Assembly (NCBI GenBank): GCA_964352215.1
Contig: CAYGRE010000003.1
Span: 108,963-172,962, forward strand
DNA from: CAWUKT01 sp964352215
GTDB taxonomy: Bacteria > Bacteroidota > Bacteroidia > J057 > JADKCL01
DNA: 64,000 nucleotides
Direction: 5' to 3'
The position numbers and the translations under genes were made by a program. Below the pieces are notes generated by a model. The model did not search any database. It was not told the origin of the DNA and saw only the letters and a list, made by a program, of their open reading frames with translations. Shown here piece after piece: positions 35,801 to 44,733 of this stretch; within the stretch, counting starts at the first letter, position 1; every line of letters begins with the position of its first letter.

Positions 35801-38800
35801 ATAGAGGAAGCGGTTGATCACCGGCCAGTTCTGGGCATTTCGAATCGCCTTGATATCTGGTAGTTCCAGCAGGTTGATGTCGAATTCATTGCGCCAGATA
35901 TTCAGGGTGTCACTCGGACCCGATATGTCGGAGGCCCTGAGGGGAATCTCATATTCATAATAGTTGCTTCGCGTATCCGATCCCAGTCGGATAAAGGCTC
36001 GAAGCTCGCCTTCTTCCCACATGCGCTCCCCGCCCACATGTTCCGAGTGGACCCACATTTTCAGCCGTTCGTACGATCGCATGTCAAAGTTGGTGAGCTT
36101 GAACGCGCCCCTGGCATCGCCGTCGTCGAGCCCACAGGCCCGCATCACGAGCGATTGCTCATTTTGCAGGAGTCCGGGCTGGGGACTGGAAACCTGCTGT
36201 TGGCGCAGGATGCCGGGAGGGAGGATATAGTTAAAGGGCTCGCGGTTGCCATTCTGCTCGATGTTCACGGTACCAATCTCAAAAGTGCTGTTGGGGTTGG
36301 GGTCGGGAACCAAAGTATCGCTCTCGATACCAAGGTAGTCGCGGTAGGTACGCCAGGTGGTAGATACCAATTGGAAACGGGCAAAGCGCAGAACCACTTC
36401 CTCGTCCCATCCCTTCAGGTACATCCGGACAAATTCGATGGCCTTGAAGTTCTGGATATTGTTGATCGGCACCCCGGCTTGCAGCGGGATACGGAACTGG
36501 TACCAATTGATATTGTCGGTCTGACCATTGACCAGGCGAATCTCAGATTGGATCTTGTCCACGATGAAGTTCTTGCCAATCTCCATTTCGGAAGGACGCA
36601 GGTTCATCTTGTATTCGTAATATTCCTCATTGGAATTGAGGGTACCATTGAGGTTGAGGTCCTCCGTATCGGGATTGGGTGATCCCTGGATAGAGAAGCC
36701 ATTCTGGGTGGCGTTGAGAGGGGTATTGCCCTCCTGTCCATTAAAAGTCAGATAGCGGTCCAGAATGCCGAGACCATTCCAAATATCTCCCCGGAAGTAT
36801 TCGTAATTGTCTCCGGAAGGGTCAGTCAAAGCCTGGGTGTAGGCAGGAGATCCGGTTCCATGCAGTGCTGCCAGGGTATCAACGTAAGTCCTGAAGTGTA
36901 CCAACTCATCTTCGGTGCGCAGACCGTCCAGACCTACGTCCTGAAATTCGCGTGCTTCCGGCTCATTGTTAAATGAGTTGGTCGGAGGCGTGGTATTGGG
37001 GTAACGGCCCCAGGCGGTGACACTGTAACTGTTGGTGTCTCCCGGATCGGCTGGCAATCCGTTTTCAAAGTTCCGGTTATTGTCTTTGACAACATCTTCA
37101 CTGATTTGACCCAGGTCGATAAAGAATTCACCTCCGTTAGCCGGTTGTCCGGTAGTGTCGATGAAGGGGTCTAGCATCCAGAATTCGATAAATTCAAAGT
37201 TGGCGGCCTCAAAGTCTGTATTGCCACTGGTTCGGCGCTGAATACCTGCCCAGGAGAGGGTAGGATCCACAAACTTATTGTTGGAATTGATCAGATTGGA
37301 GTCAACTGCATAATTGTAAGGACCACGTTCTTCGGGGAGGAAGTGGAGGTCAAAGGTACGCTGGAGGTTGTCACCGTTAATATTCGTTTGGTTGGGGAAT
37401 ACCTCGGTTGGAGTGACCTGGCGGGTATAGTGGTTGCTCAAGTCTGCTTCCGGGAAGTCTTCGTTGTTGTTGCCATAGTAGAAACTTGGATCAATGGAAT
37501 ACCAGGCAAGCTTGGCGCGGCTGAACCCGGGGGCAAGGGTATCGTTCCAGCCCGGACCTGGTTCATACAAATCATTGTAGCCATTGTCACCGGGGAAGGA
37601 AGCATAGTTCCAGGCCCTGAAACCGGTCAGGTCAAAGGTCGTCTTGGCACTTTCAAAGTCATCCACATACGCGATTCCTTCTTCCCCATCGACAGCGATG
37701 GCCTTGGGGTGACCCGGAACCAGCATGGCAAACTCACCCCCGACGTTCAGGGTGGAGATCTCATTGGTTTGAATCAATGGAATTTTGTCGACCAGCTTGG
37801 TCAGAAAGCGTGAATCCTTGCGGACGTTGCCATCAACACCCCAGATCAGGTTGGACAGGGGCTCATCACCGATATTGACCTTGTTGGTCAATGGACGCTC
37901 ATTGAGATGGAGAACCGTCGCACCAAATTGGACATCCTGGCTGACAATATAATCGAGGCGGGTACCAATCAGGGTCTTGGTTTCAATGCCAAACAGGGTG
38001 ACGGTTTCAAAGTCAACCTTGATTTCCTGCCCAGAAGTGAGGATACCCTGGTTGAGGATGGTGATTTTACCAATATTGTAATCTACCTGGTAGTCAATTC
38101 CCTCGTTCAAAAGAATCCCATTCGCAGTAACCCGGACTGAACCGGGCGCAACATTGATCGAGTTCAGCGCGATTTCTGAGCTGCTGGATCCCTGGTAGAT
38201 ACCCTGGATATAATAGCGGTCTTTGTCGGTGGCATAGTTCAGTGCATCCTGGCGGGTAGAAGTGTACATTTCCTTAAAAACATACTTGTCAATTTCTTCC
38301 TCGTCAAATTCCAGCTTCCTTTCAAGATGAGAGCCAAAAGGTTCCAGAACCGGAAACACGATCAATCCTTTATCAGGTTGAATGGTGAGGTCGGTGAGAA
38401 AGTCGAAGATACCATCCGGACCGGCCTGGTTGTTGTTCTGGACGGTGTCCATACCAAATACCTGAAGCAGGGGAACATTCTTTTGGGCTCCGCTGGGCAG
38501 CAACGGAATATCTCCGGCAGAGGTCCGGGAATCGAACATGATCTCCAGGCGGAAATTATTGGCTGTGATCCCATAACCACCGATGTTGTAGATGTTCTTC
38601 ATCATCAGGTCCCAGGTAGGGAAAGGATCGCCATTGTAAAGAGGGCGTACCTGAGCTGGCTTGAGCATCTTCAGGAAGAGGACATTGGAGTTAAGCTCAT
38701 TGGCCTGCTTGCCATTGTCCAGGGAGAAGTCACCCACCTGATAGACATTGCCACCCAGCATGTATTCATAAGAAACAAACAGCACCTGATTGGCTTGCAG

Positions 38801-40258
38801 GGGAGAATTGAGGGATACATACCCCAATTGCGGATGGAACTTGAATTCATTGGGATTCAGTTTCCGCATATTTTCCACCTTCACAAAGTCGATTCCATTT
38901 TCCAGGCCAACATTGTCCTGCAGTGCCTGGTCAACCGTAGATTTCTCGGAATACACCGGATCACCTTCGAGAATGCTCTTCAGGATATTGGCATTGTTGT
39001 CCGGGTAGGAGTTGAAGCTGGTCAGGGTATCCCTGAAGAGAACACCTCGTTCATTCGGGTAGCCAGGGTTGGGAATCTGCTCAGTTTCACCAAGGTCCAC
39101 AAAGCCGACTGCATTTCGGTTGTCAATGGTCGAAGATGAGTTGTTATTGGTGATCCAGGCTTCTACCCGCGTAATGGTAATGGGAGCATTGACCGTCGGA
39201 CGGGTTTTGAGGGCACGCTCGTATTGAGAACGAAACCAGTGACTGATAAAGAAGTGGCGGTTTTCATCGTAATCAATGGCCTTTTTGCGAAACTCAGTTT
39301 CCTGGGCACCACCGGGAGCCTTGATACTCTGGGTCCTTCCCTTTTGCTGGGAGGCGATGGCGGTAACCATCAGGGGCCCAAACTTCAGCGCAACCTTTAC
39401 CCCGAAGAGATTTTGCCCACCTTGAATCAGGGAGCTGTTCAGAGGGAGGCTTACATTACCCGCTTCAATCTTTTGCAGGATTTCATCCTCGGTTCCGGTG
39501 AACTCCAGTTTGAGCTGGTTTTCAAAGTCAAACGTTGCCTGGGTATCCCAATTGGCATTGAGGCGAAGTTTTTCACCGATCTTACCGACGACATTGAGCT
39601 GGATATTCTGATCAAATTTAAAGTTGGCGGTACGTTGTTGCCGAATAGGGAGGGATGGGTTGCCATTGCGGTTGAATTCCGCACCGAGGTCCAGGAGGGC
39701 AGTACCATTGGGGCGGATTTCTACTGATCCACCACCAAAGATGTCCTTGAAGGCTTCAGAGTTCACCGCAAATTTAGGGGCCAATGCACTGTTGGAAACT
39801 TCTTCTGTACTTCCGGCGGCTCTTGCTCTCCAGTGATCATGGATGGAGTGGGTCTTTCTCCAGTTAATATAGTCTTCGTTGCTGATATAGCTGGGAGGAG
39901 AAATGTCGATACCTCCCACGCGTTCGTGGATGTAAAATCCATCGCCCTCGGGTGTCATCTCAAAGTCGGTTTCAACATTGCTCGGTGGAGGAATGTTGAA
40001 AGGATTGTCGTCCAGGGGGGCGGTGGTAGGGTCTCCATTGCCCAGCGAGGGGTCAGGTGGAGGGGTATCGGTGGGCATGACAATCAGGAGATAGTCATAA
40101 AAATTGCCGGTATCGTAGCTATTGTTATCAGAATAGGCTAAGAAGTTGGCACCCCACGCATTGTTTTCCTCTGCCCCTGCCAAATAGAGGAGGAGAAGCA
40201 AAGCAAAAACGGAAATTCTCTTGAGTTGGATCAAAACTATATCGCTTCTTTGGAACAA
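32801..40258 (-). CDS. sprA: T9SS outer membrane translocon SprA (Sov)
   Basis: 2485 aa, in the family's usual range. SprA forms the giant 36-strand outer membrane pore through which T9SS cargo leaves the cell. The N-terminus has a signal-like hydrophobic stretch (ISVFALLLLLYLAGA); the plug/N-terminal region includes GGIDISPPSYISNEDYINW. The body has repeated strand-loop segments (e.g. NFKFDQNIQLNVVGKIGEKLRLNANWDTQATF) and the end GFQVRFTLAN is a barrel terminal strand. ruvA and maeB lie upstream and gcvH downstream, the conserved order of Bacteroidota sov/sprA loci. A -7 box lies at 40376 and a terminator at 32750. Confidence 0.96.
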   Translation of the reverse strand: MFQRSDIVLIQLKRISVFALLLLLYLAGAEENNAWGANFLAYSDNNSYDTGNFYDYLLIVMPTDTPPPDPSLGNGDPTTAPLDDNPFNIPPPSNVETDFEMTPEGDGFYIHERVGGIDISPPSYISNEDYINWRKTHSIHDHWRARAAGSTEEVSNSALAPKFAVNSEAFKDIFGGGSVEIRPNGTALLDLGAEFNRNGNPSLPIRQQRTANFKFDQNIQLNVVGKIGEKLRLNANWDTQATFDFENQLKLEFTGTEDEILQKIEAGNVSLPLNSSLIQGGQNLFGVKVALKFGPLMVTAIASQQKGRTQSIKAPGGAQETEFRKKAIDYDENRHFFISHWFRSQYERALKTRPTVNAPITITRVEAWITNNNSSSTIDNRNAVGFVDLGETEQIPNPGYPNERGVLFRDTLTSFNSYPDNNANILKSILEGDPVYSEKSTVDQALQDNVGLENGIDFVKVENMRKLNPNEFKFHPQLGYVSLNSPLQANQVLFVSYEYMLGGNVYQVGDFSLDNGKQANELNSNVLFLKMLKPAQVRPLYNGDPFPTWDLMMKNIYNIGGYGITANNFRLEIMFDSRTSAGDIPLLPSGAQKNVPLLQVFGMDTVQNNNQAGPDGIFDFLTDLTIQPDKGLIVFPVLEPFGSHLERKLEFDEEEIDKYVFKEMYTSTRQDALNYATDKDRYYIQGIYQGSSSSEIALNSINVAPGSVRVTANGILLNEGIDYQVDYNIGKITILNQGILTSGQEIKVDFETVTLFGIETKTLIGTRLDYIVSQDVQFGATVLHLNERPLTNKVNIGDEPLSNLIWGVDGNVRKDSRFLTKLVDKIPLIQTNEISTLNVGGEFAMLVPGHPKAIAVDGEEGIAYVDDFESAKTTFDLTGFRAWNYASFPGDNGYNDLYEPGPGWNDTLAPGFSRAKLAWYSIDPSFYYGNNNEDFPEADLSNHYTRQVTPTEVFPNQTNINGDNLQRTFDLHFLPEERGPYNYAVDSNLINSNNKFVDPTLSWAGIQRRTSGNTDFEAANFEFIEFWMLDPFIDTTGQPANGGEFFIDLGQISEDVVKDNNRNFENGLPADPGDTNSYSVTAWGRYPNTTPPTNSFNNEPEAREFQDVGLDGLRTEDELVHFRTYVDTLAALHGTGSPAYTQALTDPSGDNYEYFRGDIWNGLGILDRYLTFNGQEGNTPLNATQNGFSIQGSPNPDTEDLNLNGTLNSNEEYYEYKMNLRPSEMEIGKNFIVDKIQSEIRLVNGQTDNINWYQFRIPLQAGVPINNIQNFKAIEFVRMYLKGWDEEVVLRFARFQLVSTTWRTYRDYLGIESDTLVPDPNPNSTFEIGTVNIEQNGNREPFNYILPPGILRQQQVSSPQPGLLQNEQSLVMRACGLDDGDARGAFKLTNFDMRSYERLKMWVHSEHVGGERMWEEGELRAFIRLGSDTRSNYYEYEIPLRASDISGPSDTLNIWRNEFDINLLELPDIKAIRNAQNWPVINRFLYEGGQDSIIPDSHRVYIVGTPKLSEVKTIMVGIRNENDAEGDICAEVWMNELRLVDFNESSGWAANARASIKLADFATISASGSYMTPGFGSIEQRINNRSRETTAIWDVTGNFNLGKFFPKEWGIQLPLYVTYGERTITPQFNPLEADVLMTNFIENSEAGVQDTLLAALIDRRVNKSISLNNIRKVKVPKKGAKPNEKDRTFPWAIENFTLSASYNEVLHTNHRLLKNLQRNHRGSLAYSYNFNPKLIEPFKKAKKKNLITAFNFYLLPKTFTMTVAGDRRYEENIIRPTANGIPIRPTYQKNFTLSRNYNLRWDLTKSLSLNYTANNTGRVDEPFGELTEANQDSLWGNLLSIGAETNDTTGLYQLGKDKTVNFGRNLRFSQNLGINYTLPFDQFNLTNWISGSGSYQGGYNWTAAPDNNLELGNQVNNSQSVQGNVRLNFEGLYNKIGFLRKILEDEPKSNQTAPKPRRPTSEPNPPEEEVAEQDSVEKGPSIFKKIGKQIGRLLMSIKSVNLDYNRSMSTGIAGYLPQTDNFGLDFNHRYIDAQTNNLNQSPLTAPGIPYAFGWQENAITELDNPTNFLDQWGENGWISSSSNLVTPFNATWTENLSPRVAVTLFKDFKIDLNASRTSSQNYSEIFSYDTLTDGWAHNNRLFNGQYSTSYIFIGTAFEKNIPASASFVAMEDLRDDISNELAGRNPFYNEFLDSAGIDPNQAVRDGYAQGYSPTSQEVLLPAFRLAYGAGKFKEGGDLSAFPAIPLPNWNINYNGLGQIEALKKTFRSVTIRHGYRGNYNVGGFTQNVRYTGSEEGFSSEYFPADIIAPGDTFYNVESQYVVPSVSFSESFAPLAGVNMKFVNGLSANVDLKMTRNVNLSMTNIQLTEQRSKDFTIGLAYRKDRFEKTFQLFGKTINMQNQLNSRLDITLRDTKTRNRRLDNAANSEITGGNFQLIVKPSVDYVLNTKVNLRFYIEHNRNRPAISTSFPSSYTAVGFQVRFTLAN

Positions 40259-40375
40259 AGACTTCTACTCATTCAAAAAATATGTATGAGAGGGTATAGT
40301 TTTAGATCATAGGCGAAAAGGGGGTATTCTATTAAAGTATTTTCTCGATTGTAGATCGTCGCTTTATGCGTTCTA

Positions 40376-40383
40376 CAAATATA
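40376..40383 (-). promoter_or_regulatory. Candidate -7 box for sprA; the 364-bp gap holds no gene
   Basis: Minus-strand TATATTTG, 118 bp before the sprA ATG. The leader in between is AT-rich. The rest of the 40259-40622 gap holds a terminator for the upstream gene (40547-40585) and no credible open frame. Confidence 0.5.
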
Positions 40384-40546
40384 GAATTTTTAAGCATCAA
40401 GGAAAGGGCAAAAAACGGTGGAGGGTATGGGAAATGACACTCGGGTTAAATACCGGGAGGGGGACGCTCCTGAATCCATGGCTCTGCGGGTTTTTGAGCA
40501 AAGTGGGGATAGGTTTTTCACCAAAAGGGAGGATAGATTGCCTCAA

Positions 40547-40585
40547 AACAGAAGCGGCTATCCTTTTGAGACGGCCGCTTCTGTT
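40547..40585 (-). terminator. Intrinsic terminator after the 282-aa gene
   Basis: Perfect 12-bp stem AACAGAAGCGGC (40547-40558) / GCCGCTTCTGTT (40574-40585). A second pairing, CTCAAAA / TTTTGAG (40542-40548 and 40564-40570), overlaps its left arm and could compete. Confidence 0.65.
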
Positions 40586-40622
40586 ATTATTTACACAGAT
40601 GAAAGAGTCTATTTTTCAAATC

Positions 40623-41471
40623 CTAGAGCTTGGCCTCGATAAAGTTTTCCAACCTCTCGTCAATACCAACCGTGAAGTGACCCGTGATCAGATCTTGGGG
40701 AAGGTCGTGCATGTCAAAGCGCATGCCCATATCATAGGCGTGGCTGAGGATTGCGATCATAGGGATCAGCGTCTCGATAGAGGAATGATGGCCGAAATCT
40801 TTTCTGAAAGCAATAACTTCTTTCAGGGTGAGATTCAGTTCATCCTGGTTGCCTTCCAGTACCGGCTTCCACAGTGGGAAGTAAGAATGGTAGTGGGTGG
40901 CATAATTCATGGGAATCTTGGTCAAAACCTGAGCCGAACGGTTCAGGAAAATTGGCATTTGTGGGGTCTCCAACTGGCGGAGAAAGTGGTAATAAATTAC
41001 CCGAAACTCATCAAAGATATTGTTCTGTAAAAACTGCCGGGTGTAAGGAAGCATCCGGAAGTCCGACATGAGCATGCGTGAGCGACAGATCAGCCCGAAG
41101 TAGAAACCCATTTCCCAAACCTTGTGGCTGCGACGTTCGCGGGTATAGACCTCAAAGTCCTTTTGCTCTGCGCCAAGCTGGAAATTGAGGGTGCCTGATT
41201 CTTTGGCATACATGTGTGCCTCCAGGCGGTAACTCTGCTGAATCAATTGAAGAGCGGCTTCGACCTTTTGAAAATCGACGTTCATCTCTTTTTGAGCTTC
41301 CAGCACGTAATCGGTACAGAGGGCAATGAGGTAATCCAATTCCGGGTTGCCGTTAAGGCAACGACCAAATTGAAGCGGGATACGCTCCTCACACAGACTC
41401 TTTAGGCGGCTATCGCTTTGAACCGATTTAGTTGAGTTTAATTGGGTAATATTTTTGACTTCGGGTTTCAT
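40623..41471 (-). CDS. Conserved-looking soluble protein of unknown function
   Basis: 282 aa, no signal peptide or membrane helices, largely helical. I do not recognise it. Visible features: an early CEERIPLQFGRCL with two Cys, and a His/Asp-rich end (KDFGHHSSIETLIPM, DMGMRFDMHDLP). It sits between ruvA and sprA, genes that are normally adjacent in Bacteroidota. A strong terminator ends it, so it is transcribed separately from sprA. Confidence 0.65.
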   Translation of the reverse strand: MKPEVKNITQLNSTKSVQSDSRLKSLCEERIPLQFGRCLNGNPELDYLIALCTDYVLEAQKEMNVDFQKVEAALQLIQQSYRLEAHMYAKESGTLNFQLGAEQKDFEVYTRERRSHKVWEMGFYFGLICRSRMLMSDFRMLPYTRQFLQNNIFDEFRVIYYHFLRQLETPQMPIFLNRSAQVLTKIPMNYATHYHSYFPLWKPVLEGNQDELNLTLKEVIAFRKDFGHHSSIETLIPMIAILSHAYDMGMRFDMHDLPQDLITGHFTVGIDERLENFIEAKL

Positions 41472-41720
41472 GGTGAGAATCGGGGCGTTTAAAAAATTAC
41501 TCTGTCGTTGATTTGATGATTCAATATAGTGATTTCCACAAACTATGGCCCATGGTCATATAGGAATTATTATAAAAAGGAATTGATTTGCTTGGTAAAA
41601 AATGGCCCTCAGTGGCACTATGGGATAATAAGCCTAATAAATATTAATTAATTAGCAGCTTACTCAATCTTTTCCACATTTTTGTTCGTTCAGGACCGTT
41701 GGCAATGGGGATAAATAATG

Positions 41721-42299
41721 TCAATTCTGCTTAAGTGCTTCTTTAATAAGCTGTTCGAGGGTGACCTCTTCGGTTGCATTCTTCAAAATAGTGTCTACCC
41801 TTTTCTCCATTGCCGTCTTGGGCAAGCCCAAACTTGTCAGGGCTGAGATGGCTTCCGACCTTATCCCCGACATGGCACCACTGCTTCCGTCGGCTGAATC
41901 CTCCGTCACCAATTTCCCCTTGAGCTCCAAAATGATCCGTCCGGCGGTCTTGGCACCGATCCCTTTCACCCGTTTCAGGGCATTCAGATCTTCATTCTCT
42001 ATGACCCGGTACAATTCTGTGGGGGAAATGCTGGAGAGGATGGTCAGGGCAGTATTGCCTCCGACCCCGGAAATTGAAATCAGTTGCTGAAAAAGGCGCT
42101 TTTCCGACATCTCAAAGAAGCCATACAGCTCATGGGCATCGTCTTTGATCATCAGGTGCGTGTGCAGCTTGACCTTTTCCTCTTTGATCTGCGTAAAGGT
42201 TTGCAGCGATACCCTGATCTGATACCCTATTCCATTGGCCTCAATGATCACAAAGGCTGGGTCTTTGTGGGCAAGCCGCCCGGATACATAAGCGATCAT
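41721..42299 (-). CDS. ruvA: Holliday junction branch migration protein RuvA
   Basis: Tetrameric clamp that holds Holliday junctions for RuvB. 192 aa, with N-terminal OB-fold MIAYVSGRLAHKDPAFVIIEANGIGYQIRVS, helix-hairpin-helix repeats (ISGVGGNTALTILSSI and VKGIGAKTAGRIILELKGKL) and the C-terminal RuvB-binding domain (EAISALTSLGL...LIKEALKQN). The ATG overlaps the maeB stop (ATGA). ruvB is not near. Confidence 0.97.
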   Translation of the reverse strand: MIAYVSGRLAHKDPAFVIIEANGIGYQIRVSLQTFTQIKEEKVKLHTHLMIKDDAHELYGFFEMSEKRLFQQLISISGVGGNTALTILSSISPTELYRVIENEDLNALKRVKGIGAKTAGRIILELKGKLVTEDSADGSSGAMSGIRSEAISALTSLGLPKTAMEKRVDTILKNATEEVTLEQLIKEALKQN

Positions 42300-44590
42300 T
42301 TACTGGCTCCTTTGCTTTGGGCTGCTTTTCTCCCCTTGGTTTGGGCATCGACCACTGCAATCGCAGCAATATTCACAATGTTCCGAACGGAGCTACCAAT
42401 CTGCAGGATATGGACCGGGTGCTTCATGCCCAAGAGAATTGGACCAATCACTTCTCCGTCTCCCATTTCATCCATCAACTTGTAGGCAATATTGCTCGCC
42501 ATCAAGGTTGGGAAGACGAAGGTATTGGCACCCCCGTTTTTGGTGAGCAGGCTGAAGGGGTAATTCTCTTCCAAAATATCGGGGCGCATGGCCACGTTGG
42601 CCTGGATGTCTCCGTCCACAATCATATCGGGATAGGTTTCCTGCAAGATGCGGGTTGCTTCCCGGACTCCTTCCGTCTCTTTGTCGATGTTGGATCCAAA
42701 ATTGGAATAGGAGAGCAGGGCTATCTTGGGTTTGATCTTAAAGGAGGCTACGGAGTCAGAAACCAATTTTGAAATGGCGACCAGGTCCCGGGCACTGGGA
42801 GTTTTGTTGACAGTCGTATCGGCAAAGAAGAAGGTCCCCTTTTTGGTTTTGACGATGTGCATACCTGCGACCAGGTGGGTGTCTTTCTGCCGGCCAATGG
42901 TTTGCAGAGCAGGACGGATGGCGGTCGGGTAGGATTTGGTCAAACCAGCCACATAGGCATCCGCAGCCCCGGTCTGAACCATCATGGTGCCATAATAATT
43001 CCGTTCGCGCATAAAGCTTTCCGCATCGGCGAGGGTGGTTCCTTTGCGCTGGCGTTTCTCGTAGAACAATTTGGCAAACTCGGAGCGCTGTTCATCTTCT
43101 TCCTTGGGGTCGATGACCCTTGCATCGCCGAGGTCCAGGTTGTGGGCTACGATCAGTTCTGCAATCCTTTGTTTTTTACCCAGCAAGATAGGAATGGCAA
43201 TCCCCTCTTCCTGAATGATCTGGACTGCTTTGAGGACCTTGAAGTTGTCAGCATCACCAAATACGACCACTTTGGGGTCGTCCTGGGCCTGGTGAATAAT
43301 TTTTCTGGTCAGGCCACCGCTCAATCCTACCCGGCGGTTGAGTTCTTCTTTGTAAACCTCAAAGTCTGCGATCGGCTTGCGGGCGACCCCACTGTCCATA
43401 GCTGCTTTGGCAACGGCCATGGAAATCCGGGTAATCAGGCGTGGGTCCAGGGGCTTGGGAACGAGGTAATCATAGCCAAAGCTCATTTCCGTTTTGTTGT
43501 AGGCCATGAGTACCGATTCGGGAACCGGTTCGTGGGCCAATTCTGCAATGGCCTGGGCGGAAGCCACTTTCATGGCCTCGTTGATGGAGGTGGCCCGTAC
43601 ATCCAGGGCACCCCGGAAGATATAGGGGAATCCGAGGGCGTTGTTGACCTGGTTAGGGAAGTCGGAGCGGCCGGTGGCGATGATGGCATCGTCACGGACT
43701 GCCCGGACGTCGTCCGGGTGGATTTCTGGATCGGGATTGGCCAGGGCCAGAATAATGGGCTTGGGAGCCATGGCGGCAACCATTTCCTTGCTGACCACGC
43801 CTCCCTGGGCGAGGCCGAGCATCACATCTGCTCCTTCAAAAGCCTCTTCCAGAGTCTTCGGGCCCGGCAGGTTGGCGAAGCGCTCTTTGTATTTATTGAC
43901 CCGTTCACGTCCCTTGTAGATCAGGCCCTTGCTGTCAAACATAAGGATGTTCTCCACCTTGACCCCCATTTCGACATAGAGGTTGCCACAGGCAATCGCA
44001 GCTGCACCGGCTCCGATCACCACTACGACAATGTCCTCAATCTTCTTTTCCGCCAGCATCAAACCGTTCAGCAATGCAGCCGCGGAGATGATTGCGGTAC
44101 CGTGCTGATCGTCGTGCATCACCGGAATATTCAGCTCCTCGCACATCCGGCGCTCGATCTCAAAGCTTTCGGGAGCCTTGACATCTTCGATATTGATGGC
44201 ACCAAAGGTGGGTTCCAGGGCCTTGGCGACCGCGACAAACTCATCTACCGTTTTGGCATTGATCTCGATGTCGAAAACATCGATGCCTGCAAATTTCTTG
44301 AAAAGTACCCCTTTTCCTTCCATGACCGGCTTGGCGGCCTCAGGGCCAATATCGCCCAGACCCAGCACCGCGGTGCCATTGGTCAGTACCGCGACGAGGT
44401 TGTCGCGGGCAGTATATTCATAAACCAGGTCGACGTTTTCAGCGATCTCCAGACAGGGAAATGCAACCCCGGGAGAGTAAGCGAGTGATAGGTCACGTTC
44501 TGTAGAGACTGGTTTGGTAGGATTTACCTCGATTTTGCCCTTGGGGCTACGGCTGTGGTAGGCCAGTGCGTCTTCTTTGCGGATGCTCAT
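42296..44590 (-). CDS. maeB: NADP-dependent malic enzyme with phosphotransacetylase-like domain
   Basis: Oxidative decarboxylation of malate to pyruvate, giving NADPH. 764 aa: the malic enzyme part (residues about 1-430; e.g. AYSPGVAFPCLEIA, GTAVLGLGDIGPEAAKPV, IEDVKAPESFEIERRM, MHDDQHGTAIISAAAL, VVIGAGAAAIACG) followed by a phosphate acetyltransferase-like domain (about 435-764) that is regulatory in this family. The first gene of a maeB-ruvA operon. Confidence 0.96.
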   Translation of the reverse strand: MSIRKEDALAYHSRSPKGKIEVNPTKPVSTERDLSLAYSPGVAFPCLEIAENVDLVYEYTARDNLVAVLTNGTAVLGLGDIGPEAAKPVMEGKGVLFKKFAGIDVFDIEINAKTVDEFVAVAKALEPTFGAINIEDVKAPESFEIERRMCEELNIPVMHDDQHGTAIISAAALLNGLMLAEKKIEDIVVVVIGAGAAAIACGNLYVEMGVKVENILMFDSKGLIYKGRERVNKYKERFANLPGPKTLEEAFEGADVMLGLAQGGVVSKEMVAAMAPKPIILALANPDPEIHPDDVRAVRDDAIIATGRSDFPNQVNNALGFPYIFRGALDVRATSINEAMKVASAQAIAELAHEPVPESVLMAYNKTEMSFGYDYLVPKPLDPRLITRISMAVAKAAMDSGVARKPIADFEVYKEELNRRVGLSGGLTRKIIHQAQDDPKVVVFGDADNFKVLKAVQIIQEEGIAIPILLGKKQRIAELIVAHNLDLGDARVIDPKEEDEQRSEFAKLFYEKRQRKGTTLADAESFMRERNYYGTMMVQTGAADAYVAGLTKSYPTAIRPALQTIGRQKDTHLVAGMHIVKTKKGTFFFADTTVNKTPSARDLVAISKLVSDSVASFKIKPKIALLSYSNFGSNIDKETEGVREATRILQETYPDMIVDGDIQANVAMRPDILEENYPFSLLTKNGGANTFVFPTLMASNIAYKLMDEMGDGEVIGPILLGMKHPVHILQIGSSVRNIVNIAAIAVVDAQTKGRKAAQSKGASK

Positions 44591-44733
44591 GCTGCAAGTA
44601 TAATGAAAAAGGGGGAGGATTTATCCTCACATTGAGTACCTAAATTTTCCAGAAGCCATTGTTTTTCCACGGTTGCTTCGGTCTGTTCGATCTCCTTCCT
44701 TAATTTCTAGAACCCCCTGTGTAAAAACAAAGC

